Origin: Gammaproteobacteria bacterium
GTDB lineage: Bacteria; Pseudomonadota; Gammaproteobacteria; GCA-001735895
NCBI GenBank assembly: GCA_018669845.1
Contig: JABHSO010000048.1
Span: 1-34,019 of the forward strand
Direction: 5' to 3'
DNA: 34,019 nucleotides
A program made the translations under genes and the position numbers. Below the pieces are notes generated by a model. It saw only the letters and a list, made by a program, of their open reading frames with translations, had not been told where the DNA came from and made no database searches. This document shows positions 25,947-34,019 of this stretch, one piece after another. Numbering within the stretch: position 1 is the first letter of the stretch; each line of letters opens with the position of its first letter.

Positions 25947-28001
25947 CTATTCCTGGTTAGCTAATAAAGAACTCCATGCATCGTCTGGTTGAAATCGATC
26001 TCCAAAACGTTCCTGGTAAATTTTCATATTCTGCTGAATCTCATCTACCCCGGTCTCATCACCATAATTTAATGGACCTCCTCGAAATGGCGCAAAACCA
26101 GTTCCAAAAATGACACCAGCATCCAGTAAGTCTTTATCATCCACAATACCTTCGCGTAAACAACTGGCAGATTCATTCAATAAACGAAATATCAGGCGGT
26201 TTTGAATTTCACTCTGATTGCCCATATCAGCATCCCGGTCTTTAATGATTTTGCCTTTTTTATAATGATAAAAACCTGAACCTGATTTTTTACCAAGATT
26301 TTTTGCTTCGACCTTTTTAACTAGAACCTCAGGTACCTCAAATTGGCATAACTCGGATAAATTATTTGCAACCGAAAGACAAATATCAAGCCCGACAGTA
26401 TCAGCAAGTTCAACCGGTCCCATTGGCATTCCAAAATCAATTGCTGCTTTATCAATGGCTTCGGCAGCAATGCCTTCATCATGTAGAGCAACTGCCTCAA
26501 CCAGGTATGGAACTAAAATACGATTGACCAAAAAACCGGGGGAACTGTTGACAGGTAAAGGTAATTTACCAATATGCCTGCAAAATGATGACGCCCTTTT
26601 AACAACTATTTCTGGTGTGCCATCTTTTTTAACCACTTCAACTAAAGGCATCATAGCAACAGGATTGAAAAAATGTAAACCGACCAACCTGGATGGATTC
26701 TGTAAAACTTCAGCCAGGGTTTCTAGCGGAATGCTAGAAGTATTTGTCGCAAGCACAGCATCTTTTTTCATGCGTGGTTCAATATCTTTATAAATAGCAT
26801 GCTTGGCTTCGATGTTTTCAAATATTGCTTCAATGACAACATCTGCATGAGGAACACCATTACCTTCACAGTCAGGAATTAACCGGTCGATAGCCTGATT
26901 TCGTTCATGAGTTGTTTTTAGCTTTCGTGAAAATAACTTATTTGCTCTTGCAAAAGCCTGGCTTAAATATTTGGGCTCACGTTCCTGCAAAGTCACTTTA
27001 AATCCCTTAAGAGCACACCATGCAGCAATATCCCCACCCATGATTCCAGCGCCAATAACATGCACATGTGTTGGCTGAAAAGCCTTTTTATTTCCAAGGC
27101 CCTTCAAACGAGTTTGTAGAAAAAACACCCTAATTAAATTTCGTACAGTATTGCCCTGAACCAGACTGGCCACAGAAAATGCTTCCTGCTCCATCATTTG
27201 AGGGCTTCCATAATATTTATTCCACACATCCAGCAATGCATAGGGAGCAGGGTAGTGTTTGATGGAAGCTTTTTTAGCAACCTGCTTTTTCATTATCATA
27301 GTTACTAATGGTCGTAAAACAGGAAGCGAAAGGATAGTTCCAATCAGGGGTAATTTACGCTTATCCGGAGTTGATAAAGCAATTTGTGTAGCACTACGCT
27401 TTAACTGTCGAGCTGGCTGTACATAGTCTACCAGTCCCATTTTTCTGGCTCGTCTGGCCGTTAATGAACGGCCGGTCAGCATCATTTCAAGAGATTGTAA
27501 TGGATTAACTATCCGGGTTAATCGGACAACACCACCAAACCCCGGGTGTATGCCTAGCTTGACTTCAGGTAGGCCGATAAGAGTTTTAGCGCTATCCAGT
27601 GCAATTCGATAATCACAGGCTAATGCCAGTTCAGTACCTCCACCCATGCAGAAACCTTCAATAACCGAAATAGTCGGACAGGGTAAAGCTTCAATTTTAC
27701 TGAAAACATCCTGACCTCTTTTAATAATGATTAATGCTTCCTGATGATTTTTCACCTCTAAAAATTCATTAATATCAGCACCGGCTATAAAACCTGAAGG
27801 TTTACCAGAACAAAAAATTACAGCTGTTGGTAGTTCCTGCTTTAAATCATCTAGTATTTTATCCAGTTGTTCCATGACATCACGGGATAAATAATTGGCA
27901 TTCCCTCCCTGTCTATCAAGAGTAAGCCAGAGAATACCTTTGTTATCAGTTTCCAGTTTCCAGTGGTTGTTGCTAGTGTCCTTCTCTATTGAAGTAGTCA
28001 T
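25947..28001 (-). CDS. fadJ: Fatty-acid oxidation multifunctional enzyme (enoyl-CoA hydratase / 3-hydroxyacyl-CoA dehydrogenase)
   Basis: A 684-residue bifunctional beta-oxidation enzyme. The N-terminal crotonase domain (about 15-200) has FIAGADINEF for the oxyanion hole and both catalytic acids, Glu124 (GGGTELALACDYR) and Glu146 (GLPEVKLGIHPGFGG). The dehydrogenase domain has the NAD motif GAGIMGG (317-323) and the catalytic His443 in GLHFFNPVAMMPLVEVV. The C-terminal helical domain completes the fold. FadJ is preferred over FadB because the partner upstream is a FadI-length thiolase and the two are arranged as fadI-fadJ. It shares one base with the fadI stop. Confidence 0.93.
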   Translation of the reverse strand: MTTSIEKDTSNNHWKLETDNKGILWLTLDRQGGNANYLSRDVMEQLDKILDDLKQELPTAVIFCSGKPSGFIAGADINEFLEVKNHQEALIIIKRGQDVFSKIEALPCPTISVIEGFCMGGGTELALACDYRIALDSAKTLIGLPEVKLGIHPGFGGVVRLTRIVNPLQSLEMMLTGRSLTARRARKMGLVDYVQPARQLKRSATQIALSTPDKRKLPLIGTILSLPVLRPLVTMIMKKQVAKKASIKHYPAPYALLDVWNKYYGSPQMMEQEAFSVASLVQGNTVRNLIRVFFLQTRLKGLGNKKAFQPTHVHVIGAGIMGGDIAAWCALKGFKVTLQEREPKYLSQAFARANKLFSRKLKTTHERNQAIDRLIPDCEGNGVPHADVVIEAIFENIEAKHAIYKDIEPRMKKDAVLATNTSSIPLETLAEVLQNPSRLVGLHFFNPVAMMPLVEVVKKDGTPEIVVKRASSFCRHIGKLPLPVNSSPGFLVNRILVPYLVEAVALHDEGIAAEAIDKAAIDFGMPMGPVELADTVGLDICLSVANNLSELCQFEVPEVLVKKVEAKNLGKKSGSGFYHYKKGKIIKDRDADMGNQSEIQNRLIFRLLNESASCLREGIVDDKDLLDAGVIFGTGFAPFRGGPLNYGDETGVDEIQQNMKIYQERFGDRFQPDDAWSSLLANQE

Positions 28002-29308
28002 TACACGCCCTCTCTTTCAATTAACATAGCGCCACCCTGGCCACCACCGATGCATAAAGAAGCTATGCCTCGTTTCGCCTTTTTCTTTTGTAATGTTTTC
28101 GCAAGGTGTAATACGATTCTCGCTCCACTTGCACCGACAGGGTGTCCGAGACTAATACCGCCACCATGAATATTGAGTCGATCCATTGGAATTTCACCGA
28201 TTGCTGTACCTAACCCGAGATGTTCTTTGCAATATGATTTGTCTTTTAATGCCTCTACCACGGCAAGAACCTGAGCAGCAAAAGCTTCATTAATCTCCCA
28301 GTAATCAATTGAATCGACCTTAAGGCGGCGTGACCGAAGCAGGGGAGCGATAGCGTGAGCAGGGCCAAGACCCATTTCATCAGGAGCAAGTCCGGCCCAT
28401 TGAGTTGTTACCAGTCGGGCTAAAACAGGTAAATCATATTTTTCTACGGCATCTGCACTGGCCAGTACCAAGCTAGCAGCTCCATCAGTAATTTGAGAAC
28501 TATTACCTGGTGTAACAGTTCCAAAAGGTTTATCAAAAGCAGGTCTGAGTTTTGCCAGCCTTTCTAAAGATGAGTCTTCACGAACCCCCTCATCCTTATC
28601 ATAGAGTTTTCCTTTTCTATCAAATATTGGGATGACTTCACTTAAATCATCTGTTTGTTGAGCTTGAAACAAACGCTTATGACTTTGAACAGAGTAGCTA
28701 TCCATCATTTCCCGGGTAATACCAAAACGATGCGCTATCTTTTCAGCGGTTTGCCCCATCGATAGACCAACAACCGGATCTTTTAAACCATTTAATAATG
28801 CGATAACAGGAGCAAAATAAGCAGGACGAATTTGACTTAAAACTTTTAATCTTGCACCAAAAGTTTTAGCACCCCACCAACTGGCTAACCAGGTCACCAT
28901 ATTGTCATGGAAAAGTAGGGGGGCCCGACTCATGGCTTCAATTCCACCAGTCAGAATCAAATCAGACCGGCCATCAGCAATAGAAAGAGCAGCATTATCC
29001 ATCGATTGCATACCCGAAGCGCAGTTTCTATGGACGGTATAAGCAGGGACTTTATCACCACAACCAAGTCTTAGTGCCACAATGCGGCTGATATTAGCTT
29101 CATCAGAGCCTGGCATTGCAGAGCCAAAAATAACTTCATCAAAAGCATCTGGTTCAAAAGGCATTTTATCTAGCAATGCTCTTGATGCATTAATGGCCAG
29201 ATCAGCATGTTTAAACGGACCGGGTTTCCCCCTGGCTTTTAAAAATGGAGTTCTACATCCGTCAATTATATAAACAGGTCTGGCGTAATCTATTTTTTTA
29301 AATGCCAT
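28001..29308 (-). CDS. fadI: Acetyl-CoA acyltransferase (3-ketoacyl-CoA thiolase)
   Basis: A 435-residue thiolase that cleaves 3-ketoacyl-CoA to acetyl-CoA and a shortened acyl-CoA. The ATG at 29308 follows TTGGGATATAAC and is preferred over a TTG four codons upstream. Catalytic residues: Cys96 in VHRNCASGMQS, the His in NIHGGGISLGHPVGASGARI and the second Cys in SLCIGGGQGG. Length matches FadI (436) rather than FadA (387), including the extra region around WLASWWGAKTFGARLKVLSQ. It is the first gene of the fadI-fadJ operon and faces a 388-bp gap with overlapping inverted repeats. Confidence 0.94.
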   Translation of the reverse strand: MAFKKIDYARPVYIIDGCRTPFLKARGKPGPFKHADLAINASRALLDKMPFEPDAFDEVIFGSAMPGSDEANISRIVALRLGCGDKVPAYTVHRNCASGMQSMDNAALSIADGRSDLILTGGIEAMSRAPLLFHDNMVTWLASWWGAKTFGARLKVLSQIRPAYFAPVIALLNGLKDPVVGLSMGQTAEKIAHRFGITREMMDSYSVQSHKRLFQAQQTDDLSEVIPIFDRKGKLYDKDEGVREDSSLERLAKLRPAFDKPFGTVTPGNSSQITDGAASLVLASADAVEKYDLPVLARLVTTQWAGLAPDEMGLGPAHAIAPLLRSRRLKVDSIDYWEINEAFAAQVLAVVEALKDKSYCKEHLGLGTAIGEIPMDRLNIHGGGISLGHPVGASGARIVLHLAKTLQKKKAKRGIASLCIGGGQGGAMLIEREGV

Positions 29309-29418
29309 GTTATATCCCAACTTGTTGATTTATATGGCCAACATTGTAGATTTCCATACAGTAGTTGGCTGCTGGTGATCAATATTCTTTTATTTTCTTT
29401 TTATATAGACTAACTTAA

Positions 29419-29457
29419 TTTCAAATTATTTCTATAAGTTTTAATTTGAAACTTATA
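29419..29457. repeat. Overlapping inverted repeats between fadI and the histidine kinase
   Basis: Two perfect inverted repeats share an arm. TTTCAAATTA (29419-29428) pairs with TAATTTGAAA (29442-29451) around 13 bases. TATAAGTTT (29433-29441) pairs with AAACTTATA (29449-29457) around 7 bases. They cannot form together. They lie 111-149 bp before fadI and 240-278 bp before the kinase. They may be operators for fadI-fadJ or the kinase. The rest of 29309-29696 is AT-rich and I see no gene in it. Confidence 0.5.
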
Positions 29458-29563
29458 TTTAATAATCTGATGATGCTTTTTATCACAATTTACACGACTT
29501 AACTGAATAAATTAATCGTTGATTCTTGATGAAATTTAATATTAAACATCTCTATTGGTTTGG

Positions 29564-29591
29564 TTGATCTTAAGCATGTTGTTTATATTAC
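29564..29591 (+). promoter_or_regulatory. Candidate promoter of the histidine kinase
   Basis: TTGATC (29564-29569), a 16-bp spacer and TATTAC (29586-29591) precede the GTG start by about 105 bp. Each hexamer matches four of six consensus positions. The region is very AT-rich, so confidence is low. Confidence 0.25.
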
Positions 29592-29696
29592 AATTTTGTC
29601 ATTATTAATAATTAATTGGTTTCAGCTATTTTAGGTTGAATCCATAGATTAAGTATTAAATGAATTATTTCCTACCCAAAGAGGTACGTTTAGTTT

Positions 29697-31367
29697 GTGA
29701 TTAAAAGTTTTATTGTGACACTCTGCCTTGTGATTTTATATTGGAGTTTATGGCATAGTTCCTCTATTTTTGAATATGCACCTTATGCCAGCCTCTGGTT
29801 TGCACCTTCAGGCTTAGCGGTTGCCATTCTATTACTGTGGAATCGAGATGGCTTTGTCAAAGTATGGATTTGCGTCTGGTTTGTTTCAATGCAGACTCAG
29901 TTTGTGCAGTATGGAAATGTTAACTTCATCGGTAATTTAACAGTCTCCAGTTCAATTGCTTTTGGTTTTACAATCCCTTACTGGTTGGCAGTGAGATCAT
30001 TTCTTAAAATAGAGCACCTAAATAAGGAGACTGCAACAAGTGCTTTACTGCGTCCTATACTGTTTCCATTATTTTTGCTTGCAGGTTCTCTAGGGGCTGC
30101 AACTTTAGGTATTCTTTCACTCATTTCTTTTGGAGATTTGACAGTAACTGACGGAAAATCAATATGGTTAGCCTGGTGGATTGGTGATTTTGTTGGAGTT
30201 ATCTTACTTGCCCCCATTTTTGTACTGTTAGGTTATCGTTTTTTAAAGCCATGGATAGAACCTGAAAATACACTACTGGTACAAAATGCTAGCAACCAAA
30301 AAGCATTTTCACTTGATATGGTATCCCTAATCTCAATCCTTATGATTATTTTACTGCCTTCTATTATAGCTATTGCACGAGCAGAGCTTGATGAGCGCAT
30401 TCCGATTATATTCTCATTTTTTCTTGCTCTTTTGTCTATAACAATACTAACAGCAAGAAACACCTGGACAGTTATTTTAATAACAACTGTTTTATCTTCA
30501 CTCAGCATCATCATAACGGTTAAGTATTTTAGTGTACGGGGCGATGGAATTGCCTATCAAACAACACTTCTTGCTATCGCAATTACTTCGTATTATTTCT
30601 ATGATTTCGTTAAGTCATTTACGTCAAATACACAGCAATTGGTAGAAATGGAAAGATCCCTTGGTACCGCAAGCAGGTTACTAACATTAAACGAGCTGAG
30701 TACAAACATTGCACATGAGTTAAGTACACCATTGCAAACGGCATTAATTGCATCACAGCGTGTACGACGACGTCTACAAAAAATAGAAGGTGACTGGTCA
30801 GTTGAAAAAACTGAGTTAACAAACATAAAATTAGCTATAGAGCAGGCTAGTAAAACAATTGATTCAGTTCGAAATCTGGTTAAATCACCTGGATCAGAAA
30901 ATGTATGTTGCTCTCTGCAAGATACTTTTGAAATCACCTTGAAGCTTATTGAATCGGCTGCACATGAAGATGATGTTGAAATAAATATCTCAGATCTCAG
31001 TAAACTGCCTCCAGTTGCAATTGGACAAAATGAATTGATACAGGTTTTTCTGAATTTGATTAATAACAGTATCAGTAGCCTGAGTGAGGTTACGAATAAA
31101 AAAATCAGTATCTCGGCTATAGATTCAAATTATTCAGAGATATTTCTTCAAATATCTGATTCGGGTAGAGGTATTGGAAAGCACCTTTCTACTAACCTTT
31201 TTAAAATAGGCACTTCACAATCTGATGATGGGCTTGGGCTTGGGCTTGGGCTTTGGGTTAGCAGATCAATTGCGGAACGTAGAGGCGGGTCGCTAGATTA
31301 TATAAACGAAAGTAACACTGACAGTTTTTTTCAACTGACTCTTAAAACTGCAAAAGGAATTCAATAA
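29697..31367 (+). CDS. MASE1 sensor histidine kinase
   Basis: A 556-residue membrane kinase starting at GTG; GAGG lies 12 bases upstream. Residues 1-300 are a multi-pass MASE1 sensor with hallmarks ASLWFAPSGLAVAILLLW (31-48) and WWIGDFVGVILLAPIF (160-175). A short linker leads to the dimerisation domain with the phosphoacceptor His340 in TNIAHELSTPLQTA. The ATPase domain has the N-box (QVFLNLINNSI, 449-459), the G1 box DSGRGIG (488-494) and a G2 box stretched to GLGLGLGL (512-519), encoded by four identical hexamers. The signal for MASE1 is unknown. The response regulator overlaps its stop by one base, so they form a two-component pair. Confidence 0.93.
   Translation: MIKSFIVTLCLVILYWSLWHSSSIFEYAPYASLWFAPSGLAVAILLLWNRDGFVKVWICVWFVSMQTQFVQYGNVNFIGNLTVSSSIAFGFTIPYWLAVRSFLKIEHLNKETATSALLRPILFPLFLLAGSLGAATLGILSLISFGDLTVTDGKSIWLAWWIGDFVGVILLAPIFVLLGYRFLKPWIEPENTLLVQNASNQKAFSLDMVSLISILMIILLPSIIAIARAELDERIPIIFSFFLALLSITILTARNTWTVILITTVLSSLSIIITVKYFSVRGDGIAYQTTLLAIAITSYYFYDFVKSFTSNTQQLVEMERSLGTASRLLTLNELSTNIAHELSTPLQTALIASQRVRRRLQKIEGDWSVEKTELTNIKLAIEQASKTIDSVRNLVKSPGSENVCCSLQDTFEITLKLIESAAHEDDVEINISDLSKLPPVAIGQNELIQVFLNLINNSISSLSEVTNKKISISAIDSNYSEIFLQISDSGRGIGKHLSTNLFKIGTSQSDDGLGLGLGLWVSRSIAERRGGSLDYINESNTDSFFQLTLKTAKGIQ
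31230..31253 (+). repeat. Four tandem GGGCTT hexamers inside the kinase G2 box
   Basis: GGGCTT repeats exactly four times and encodes Gly-Leu x4 at residues 512-519. Histidine kinases usually have GxGxGL here. The unit is a multiple of three, so slipped-strand changes would add or remove Gly-Leu without a frameshift. Confidence 0.95.
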
Positions 31368-31927
31368 TGACGGGGCTAGTATATGTTGTCGATGATGATG
31401 CATTGTTAAGGCATTCTTTAACCGGCATTCTGTCAGATGCAGGGTTTAAAACGATTGAATTTTCCAGTGCAGAATTATTTTTAGAGCACCCGGTAAGTTA
31501 CAAACCTGGTTGTATTTTACTGGATGTAAAAATGCACGGTATGTCAGGATTTGATATGCAAGAAAAACTACTGCAACGTGATTTTGTACCACCCATCATA
31601 TTTTTAACAGGTAGTTCCAGGCTTGAGAAAGCAGTGGATGCGATGAGGGCAGGGGCTAGTCATTTTCTTTTAAAACCCATAAATGATGACCAACTGCTCG
31701 ATGCAGTAACAGAAGCTATCAATCAATCTAAACAAGCTTCTGAGTTTTTTACATTTCTTCAAAAACTGACCGATACAGAGAAAAAAATAGCCATGCTTAT
31801 AAGTCAGGGTTTTTTAAGCAAGCAAATTGCAGACATATTGAGAACTAGTACTCGAACCGTTGAGTGGCATAGATCAAACATAGGAAAAAAGGGGGGATTA
31901 CCTAATTATTACTTGAGTAATAATTAA
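31367..31927 (+). CDS. Response regulator, receiver plus LuxR-type HTH (FixJ-like)
   Basis: A 186-residue regulator. The receiver has Asp9 and Asp10 (VVDDD), phosphoacceptor Asp53 (ILLDVKMHGMSGFD), Thr81 (FLTGSS) and Lys103 (LLKPINDD). The DNA-binding domain begins near residue 133 with LTDTEKKIAMLISQGFLSKQIADIL and the recognition helix STRTVEWHRSNI. The protein then ends in KKGGLPNYYLSNN, some 10-15 residues earlier than FixJ/TtrR-type regulators, so the last HTH helix is short or missing. The homopolymer run AAAAAAGGGGGG encodes this region; neither other frame gives a longer end. It overlaps the kinase gene by one base and is its likely partner. Confidence 0.92.
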   Translation: MTGLVYVVDDDALLRHSLTGILSDAGFKTIEFSSAELFLEHPVSYKPGCILLDVKMHGMSGFDMQEKLLQRDFVPPIIFLTGSSRLEKAVDAMRAGASHFLLKPINDDQLLDAVTEAINQSKQASEFFTFLQKLTDTEKKIAMLISQGFLSKQIADILRTSTRTVEWHRSNIGKKGGLPNYYLSNN

Positions 31928-32124
31928 TTACTGGAAAAACACCAAAACAACAGTACTATTTACACCAAGACATCTTCTTTACTAGTAATCAATACGGGGG
32001 AAAATTCTACTCCTTATGTTTAAATATAATCATATACATTTATGCTAATGTAACTTAGCTAAATGAGTAATATTTTTGCAATCAAACTAAAGTCAGAGAC
32101 TTTTTGGAAATGTATTTTTGAAAC
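31928..32124. other. Gap between the response regulator and diguanylate cyclase
   Basis: I see no gene here. The stretch is AT-rich with a 10-bp palindrome TTACTAGTAA at 31979-31988 and a G-run at about 31997-32001. No strong terminator follows the regulator. The GGDEF gene therefore may have its own promoter or may be read through. Confidence 0.5.
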
Positions 32125-33813
32125 ATGAAGAAAAGATTACTTTTACTATCCATTCTATTTTTATCATTTTTTAGAATCGATATAGCAACTGCCAGGGATG
32201 AAGTTCGTGTATTAGTGTTACTTTCTCTGGATGTTACCTACCCCTATGTCAAATCTAAAGTAGATGGGCTAGCCTTTGAAGGCACAAGAAACTCAAAAAC
32301 AATATTGCTTGATATTCAATCCCTTGAAGACGAACGCTTTACTGATGCAGATAAACTACACAGTTACTATACCGCTAAAGCGGAGCAGTTAAAAAATAGT
32401 CACCCAGATGTCATTGCAGTAACAGGCTCTCCCGTTATTTTTTCATTTTACAATAACTATCTTTATCCTCTTATGCCTGATGTACCAATGGTGGGGGAGA
32501 CACGTATAGTCCCAGAAAATCATAAACCTCCAACATACAGTTTTATCCAGTATCATCAGAATATTCCTAAAACAATCAATATGGCTCTAGAAATCACAAA
32601 GCCGAAAAATATTTACCTGATAGGCGATGCTACTCACCCTGGGTCTCGATTATCGATGAAACTTGTAGAAAAAAGCATTCCAAAAGGGACTAATATCAAC
32701 ATTGAACGCCTGGATATGCCTCTCAATGATCTGATAAAAGCAGCAAAAGATCTTCCGAAAAACTCTGTTGGTTTTTTTAGTCTGATATTTAGTGATGGTC
32801 ATGGAAATAGAATTGTTCCTGAAAATGCGCTTATGAAAATAGCTGAAAATGTACCTTTTCCGATATTTGCATTTCATGAAACCATGGTAGGCTCTGGAGC
32901 AACCGGAGGGGTAGTCGCAAAGGGTGAGGATGTCGGTATTCAGTTGGTTAAAGAAAGTTTACTTGCGGTTGAATCAAGGCCATTCAATCCACCTAGAATA
33001 GTGCCCGCAATAAGTTCAATATTGTTTGATGGACATTTTTTAGATAAATATCATATTAAACTAAGCAAATTGCCTGAAGGAGCTGAAGTTATCAATATAA
33101 CACCCGGTTTACTTGATAAGTACTGGTATGAAATTCTGGCAATTATTTCTCTGATAATCATTTTAAGCTCAATGATATTGATTCTTTTTCACTTTTATCG
33201 CCAGAGAAATAAGCTAACTAGCAGACTATCCATAATAAATGAAGAGCTTGAACAACGGGTTGATGACAGGACTCATAGTTTACTAGAGGCAAATAGCGCA
33301 CTACATAAAAAAGAATCTGAAATTACACATTTGATGCTGACTGATTCTTTGACTGGCCTTCCAAATCGTCGATATTTTGAAGATGAAGTTCATAGAGAAT
33401 TTAAGCGATCTGAACGAAATAATTCAAATCTATGCATTGCAGTCTGTGATATTGATCATTTTAAAAGCATAAATGACTTTTATGGACACAATGTTGGAGA
33501 TATTGTTTTATCACGACTGGCACGTTGCATTAATGAAACTGTAAGACAAAGTGATTTTGTTGCACGCTGGGGCGGTGATGAATTTGTTATTATTCATATC
33601 GATAGTGATCGAGTTACAGCAGAAAAATTTGCCAAACGTGTACTATTAGCTGTAGAAAAACTTCAAATTAAAGAAATTATGAAAGCAGTAACGATTAGTA
33701 TTGGTATTTCTCAACGAAAAGAAAATGATTCTCTAAAAGATTTAATGGAAAGAGCCGATCAGGCTATGTATAAATCTAAGACAGAAGGCACTAACAGAAT
33801 CTCTTATAAATAA
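32125..33813 (+). CDS. Membrane diguanylate cyclase with periplasmic binding-protein-like sensor
   Basis: A 562-residue enzyme predicted to make c-di-GMP from two GTP. Residues 1-23 are a signal/anchor peptide (MKKRLLLLSILFL). Residues 25-330 resemble the ABC-type substrate-binding domain (PF04392-like): VRVLVLLSLD, DVIAVTGSPV, KNIYLIGDATHPGS. One membrane helix spans about 335-356, followed by a coiled-coil linker (365-400). The catalytic domain has DSLTGLPNRRYFE, CDIDHFKSIND and the complete active site GGDEF (483-487). The RxxD inhibitory site is present at Arg474-Asp477, five residues before it. No EAL domain. The ligand is unknown. No clear Shine-Dalgarno sequence. It follows a two-component pair in the same direction. 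Confidence 0.93.
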   Translation: MKKRLLLLSILFLSFFRIDIATARDEVRVLVLLSLDVTYPYVKSKVDGLAFEGTRNSKTILLDIQSLEDERFTDADKLHSYYTAKAEQLKNSHPDVIAVTGSPVIFSFYNNYLYPLMPDVPMVGETRIVPENHKPPTYSFIQYHQNIPKTINMALEITKPKNIYLIGDATHPGSRLSMKLVEKSIPKGTNINIERLDMPLNDLIKAAKDLPKNSVGFFSLIFSDGHGNRIVPENALMKIAENVPFPIFAFHETMVGSGATGGVVAKGEDVGIQLVKESLLAVESRPFNPPRIVPAISSILFDGHFLDKYHIKLSKLPEGAEVINITPGLLDKYWYEILAIISLIIILSSMILILFHFYRQRNKLTSRLSIINEELEQRVDDRTHSLLEANSALHKKESEITHLMLTDSLTGLPNRRYFEDEVHREFKRSERNNSNLCIAVCDIDHFKSINDFYGHNVGDIVLSRLARCINETVRQSDFVARWGGDEFVIIHIDSDRVTAEKFAKRVLLAVEKLQIKEIMKAVTISIGISQRKENDSLKDLMERADQAMYKSKTEGTNRISYK

Positions 33814-33878
33814 AACTGGACGAGCAAAATACTTACCAAACTGATTCATGTCTTGTTTTAGTTTTTTATGGTTATTTC

Positions 33879-34019
33879 GTAAGCGACCGGCGAAACACAT
33901 CTATTAATTTTTAATATAGAGCATCATGCTATCGACCTTTAAAGTTTTCATGAGGTATAGCAGATGTCAGCAAAACAACTCACTCTGACACAAAGCAAGT
34001 GGTCAGATCGTATTTCTGC
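33879..34019 (+). mobile_element. Probable left end of an IS66-family insertion sequence, cut by window edge
   Basis: The string GTAAGCGACCGGCGAAAC (33879-33896) has the GTAAGCG...GAA pattern typical of IS66-family terminal repeats. An ORF that reads inward begins 85 bp later, the spacing expected for the first IS66 ORF (tnpA). The right end is outside the window. If correct, the 8 bp before it (GTTATTTC, 33871-33878) should be duplicated after the right end. The family is assigned from memory of the terminal pattern. Confidence 0.6.
33964..34019 (+). CDS. Start of an ORF, probably IS66 accessory protein TnpA
   Basis: Eighteen codons, MSAKQLTLTQSKWSDRIS, run open to the window edge. GAGG (33952-33955) is eight bases before the ATG, so this is a plausible real start. 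The short basic N-terminus with a Trp about residue 13 followed by D-R-I resembles the start of IS66 TnpA/Orf1 proteins. With so little sequence the call depends mostly on the terminal repeat 85 bp upstream. Confidence 0.5.
   Translation, partial: MSAKQLTLTQSKWSDRIS

Noticed and set aside
31880-31900. Frameshift in the response regulator at the A6G6 run
   Set aside because: Removing or adding one base leads to stops within about ten codons, so no longer HTH end is restored. Kept only as a short-end observation.

Overview
This is an AT-rich stretch of gammaproteobacterial chromosome. The evidence is the set of gamma-type neighbourhoods: hflD next to mnmA, ppsA divergent from ppsR, cspD/clpS/clpA/infA beside icd, fabD-fabG-acpP-fabF running into pabC-mltG-tmk-holB-pilZ-tatD, and a fadI-fadJ pair. 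I cannot name a genus. The core genes look intact and ordinary; mobile DNA sits only at the two edges. LAYOUT. (1) 1-1065, minus: tyrosine recombinase with all visible catalytic residues, running off the left edge, probably the end of an integrated element. (2) 1175-2622, plus: low-molecular-weight protein tyrosine phosphatase overlapping a membrane nucleoside-recognition (Gate) protein. (3) 2727-8418, minus: ppsA, a metallo-beta-lactamase-fold hydrolase 1 base downstream, a secreted protein with a transglutaminase-like Cys/His/Asp pattern, mnmA and hflD. ppsR (8526-9389) diverges from ppsA and should encode the kinase/phosphorylase that controls it. (4) 9391-14301: icd, cspD, clpS, clpA and infA, with clear hairpin terminators behind icd and cspD. 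(5) 14519-25280, all plus: fatty-acid synthesis (fabD, fabG, acpP, fabF), p-aminobenzoate synthesis (pabB, pabC), cell-wall lytic transglycosylase (mltG), DNA precursor and replication functions (tmk, holB), a PilZ protein, a TatD DNase and the tRNA hydroxylation protein TrhP. plsX and fabH, usual upstream partners of fabD, are absent here. (6) 25308-29308, minus: a PsiE-family membrane protein and the beta-oxidation pair fadJ/fadI. (7) 29697-33813, plus: MASE1 histidine kinase, FixJ/LuxR-type response regulator, and a periplasmic-sensor diguanylate cyclase. (8) From 33879: a sequence resembling the left end of an IS66-family insertion sequence, followed by the start of an ORF that leaves the window. 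HOW THE GENES WORK TOGETHER. ppsA/ppsR sets flux from pyruvate to PEP, icd is the TCA branch enzyme, and fab genes and fadIJ build and degrade acyl chains. The PilZ protein (a c-di-GMP/type IV pilus-associated family) and the GGDEF enzyme are both present but far apart. I do not see a complete, clearly new multi-gene system. The best leads are the secreted transglutaminase-like protein fused by overlap to mnmA, the MBL hydrolase tied to ppsA, a four-copy hexamer repeat inside the kinase ATP-binding box, overlapping inverted repeats between fadI and the kinase, and the mobile-element edges.
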